Source: Aureivirga marina
GTDB taxonomy: Bacteria; Bacteroidota; Bacteroidia; Flavobacteriales; Flavobacteriaceae
Assembly: GCF_015767265.1 (NCBI RefSeq)
Contig: NZ_JADPIB010000003.1
Span: 186,001-250,000, forward strand
Direction: 5' to 3'
DNA: 64,000 bases
Notes under the pieces: generated by a model
Database searches by the model: none
Seen by the model: the letters and a program-made list of their open reading frames with translations, nothing else
Told to the model about the DNA's origin: nothing
Translations under genes and position numbers: made by a program
Shown: positions 62,518 through 64,000 of the stretch, piece by piece
How the letters are laid out: the number at the start of each line of letters is the position of its first letter
Position numbering within the stretch: position 1 is the stretch's first letter

Positions 62518-63519
62518 ATGAAACCAATTTCAGAAGCATTAATTGAGAATTCAAAATCAGCAATTATTGGTTGTATTGAACTCCATAATAAACCAATTTT
62601 TAGCTATAGATATGAAATCTGTACTGTTTTATGTATTAATGGTTGGGAGTTAATTCTTAAAGCATTTATTAATGAAAATTTGGACGAATTCAAACTCATA
62701 AAAAAAGATGGTACCACCAAAACTTTTGAGGAATGTTTATCTTATGTTAGTCAAAATATTGGAAAAGAATTTATGCATATTGAAGAAAATCTTAAAAAGT
62801 TATATGAATTCAGATGCCATATTATACATTTCTATAAAGAAAATTTAGATGCTGTACTTTACTCAGTCTTACATAAATCGATATTAAACTATAATGATTT
62901 TTTGAAAGGAAATTTTAATACTGATCTTTCTCAAGAGACTCATTTAATGTTACTTCCTTTAGGATTCAAGCCATTTATATCACCTGTAGATTTTTTATCT
63001 GATGAATCAGCAATTAGCCAATCATCTAAATCAATTCAAGCATTCATTAAAAGTATTGTCTCCTCAACTGAGCTTCTAAATGATGCTGGAATAAAAGACT
63101 CTATTTTTTCTTCTTTTAAAATTGCTGCTGTAAATGAATCAAGGATTTCTAATGCTGATATTATTGCGGGAATAACAAAAGATCATTCTAAAGCAAAACT
63201 GGCGGTTAATGCAATAAATCAACCAGTTAATATTACTGATGAAGAATCTGCAAAGAAAATCAGAATAGAAGAAGATTCATTGTTTAAAACTATATATACT
63301 TTGAAATACAATGATATAACTCAAAAAGCGAGAGAAATGTATTCAGACTTTAAACAAAATCCAAAATTCAACAGGATAATGAAAGGCATAAAAGAAAATC
63401 CTAATTTGAGACGAAAACGCTATTTAGATGTGGTAAATAAATCAGGTACTGGACAAGACTTTTATAGTACAGAAGTATTTACTGAATTGAATAAGTATTA
63501 CAAGCTTAAAGAAGAATAA
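62518..63519 (+). CDS. DUF3644 protein with HEPN-like motif
   Basis: The 333-aa protein has the DUF3644 N-terminal pattern: HNKPIFSYRYEICTVLCING, WELILKAFI and IEENLKKLYEFRCHIIHFY. The last stretch contains R99-x4-H104, the RNase motif of HEPN domains, in a helical region. The C-terminal half has basic YSDFKQNPKFNRIMKGIKENPNLRRKRYL, perhaps a nucleic-acid or substrate contact. HEPN proteins often act as RNases in toxin-antitoxin or phage-defence systems. No antitoxin gene is evident next to it. It sits in the cassette-like run. Confidence 0.7.
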   Translation: MKPISEALIENSKSAIIGCIELHNKPIFSYRYEICTVLCINGWELILKAFINENLDEFKLIKKDGTTKTFEECLSYVSQNIGKEFMHIEENLKKLYEFRCHIIHFYKENLDAVLYSVLHKSILNYNDFLKGNFNTDLSQETHLMLLPLGFKPFISPVDFLSDESAISQSSKSIQAFIKSIVSSTELLNDAGIKDSIFSSFKIAAVNESRISNADIIAGITKDHSKAKLAVNAINQPVNITDEESAKKIRIEEDSLFKTIYTLKYNDITQKAREMYSDFKQNPKFNRIMKGIKENPNLRRKRYLDVVNKSGTGQDFYSTEVFTELNKYYKLKEE

Positions 63520-63522
63520 TTA

Positions 63523-63590
63523 GGGTAACACTAGATAATACTCCATAGCCATCTAACGGCAGGACTACAGTTGGCAATCATTCACCGTTA
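63523..63590. repeat. attC-like spacer with TAACGG/CCGTTA inverted repeat
   Basis: After the DUF3644 stop the spacer reads GGGTAAC (63523-63529), then TAACGG (63554-63559) and CCGTTA (63585-63590) around 25 bases, ending 10 bp before the next ATG. ATCTAAC at 63551-63557 fits the integron R'' form RYYYAAC, but the right end does not fit GTTRRRY. It could be a divergent attC-like site, a palindromic intergenic repeat or a terminator without a T-run. Confidence 0.4.
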
Positions 63591-63600
63591 ATAAACACAC

Positions 63601-64000
63601 ATGACAGCACAAATATCAGATCAGTTTATTTATAATAATCAATTTTACTCTTTGACAGGATTCACGGAAGAAATTTGTTTTCATCCTGGAGATTATGAAA
63701 TATTTACAAAGTCTGCAAGTACAGCTTGTTGGCGAGGTTTTTATAGGACATTTTCTATAGAAAACAATGAATTAGTAGCTAAGAATTTAAATGTAAATGA
63801 TTCCAATATCAATGAAAACCCGCTTGGACCTATAATAAACGGAGTAAAACCCAAACGAAATAAAGGAAGATTTAATAAAACTTACGAAAATATTAATTTA
63901 AAAATTGATTTTACAGGCTCCATTTTAATTGGAAAAGATTTTATTCGAGATTTATATGTTCATATGGGATTTCATCCTGCTTGGAAATATGAAACTGTTT
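63601..64000 (+). CDS. Hypothetical protein, 3' end outside window
   Basis: An open frame starts at ATG 63601 and runs off the right edge (133 codons seen). It begins MTAQISDQFIYNNQFYSLTG with CFHPGDYEIFTKSASTACW and NPLGPIINGVKPKRNKGRFN. No signal peptide or membrane helix is evident, and I do not recognise the family. It follows the attC-like spacer and has the same orientation as the two accessory genes before it, so it probably belongs to the same array. Confidence 0.65.
   Translation, partial: MTAQISDQFIYNNQFYSLTGFTEEICFHPGDYEIFTKSASTACWRGFYRTFSIENNELVAKNLNVNDSNINENPLGPIINGVKPKRNKGRFNKTYENINLKIDFTGSILIGKDFIRDLYVHMGFHPAWKYETV

Overview
The window looks like chromosomal DNA from a member of the Flavobacteriaceae (Bacteroidota). 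The support is indirect but consistent: very A+T-rich DNA; promoters of the TAnnTTTG type (several upstream regions, one with a TTTG box 19 bp upstream); a type IX secretion (type B sorting) protein; the bacillithiol enzyme BshA; a DUF4290 protein; TPR-linked HisKA_3 kinases; and a MurA with Asp in the loop that normally carries the active-site Cys. No rRNA, tRNA, CRISPR array, insertion sequence or phage gene was seen.

Layout. 1-4007 (minus strand): two tandem TPR histidine-kinase genes. Their kinase ends are almost identical and their sensor ends have diverged; the upstream copy is broken by one base in a homopolymer. 4163-11352: housekeeping genes (TlpA-type thioredoxin, DinB-family protein, transketolase N-terminal half, bshA, maf, glutamate formimidoyltransferase, secreted esterase). 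11624-33041 (plus strand): a 21-kb surface-polysaccharide locus with a flippase, an O-acetyltransferase, a nonulosonic (sialic) acid set neuB-neuC-neuA, several GT4 and GT2 glycosyltransferases, a polymerase/ligase, a CapK-like adenylate-forming enzyme and a terminal polyprenyl-phosphate sugar transferase; ctaA (haem A synthase) sits inside it. 33038-50191: mixed genes, including a Tat-exported amine oxidase, a secreted alpha/beta-hydrolase lacking its catalytic Ser and His, a TPR kinase with a receiver-only response regulator, a patatin, several lipoproteins, rmuC and a satD/DUF3307 pair. 50239-60772: a T9SS protein, gcvT, grpE-dnaJ, murA, DUF4290, sucD and an aminopeptidase P. 60773-64000: a 0.74-kb gene-free, degenerate-repeat stretch, then an accessory set of three same-strand genes (cN-I-type 5'-nucleotidase, DUF3644/HEPN-like protein, an unknown cut by the window edge), each preceded by an AACG...CGTT inverted repeat, which looks like a cassette array.

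How the genes work together. In the polysaccharide locus NeuC should make ManNAc (or a derivative), NeuB should condense it with PEP, and NeuA should activate the product with CMP. A small protein with a GT42/MptE-like signature (20116-20901) is a candidate transferase. Immediately downstream is the most unusual part: a DRE-TIM pyruvate aldolase fused to a second MptE/GT42-like domain, then a KdsB-type CMP-ulosonate synthetase and a HAD phosphatase, all overlapping or nearly so. I infer a second, aldolase-based route to a CMP-activated 2-keto-3-deoxy sugar acid, made alongside the NeuBCA product. It is the best candidate here for an undescribed system.
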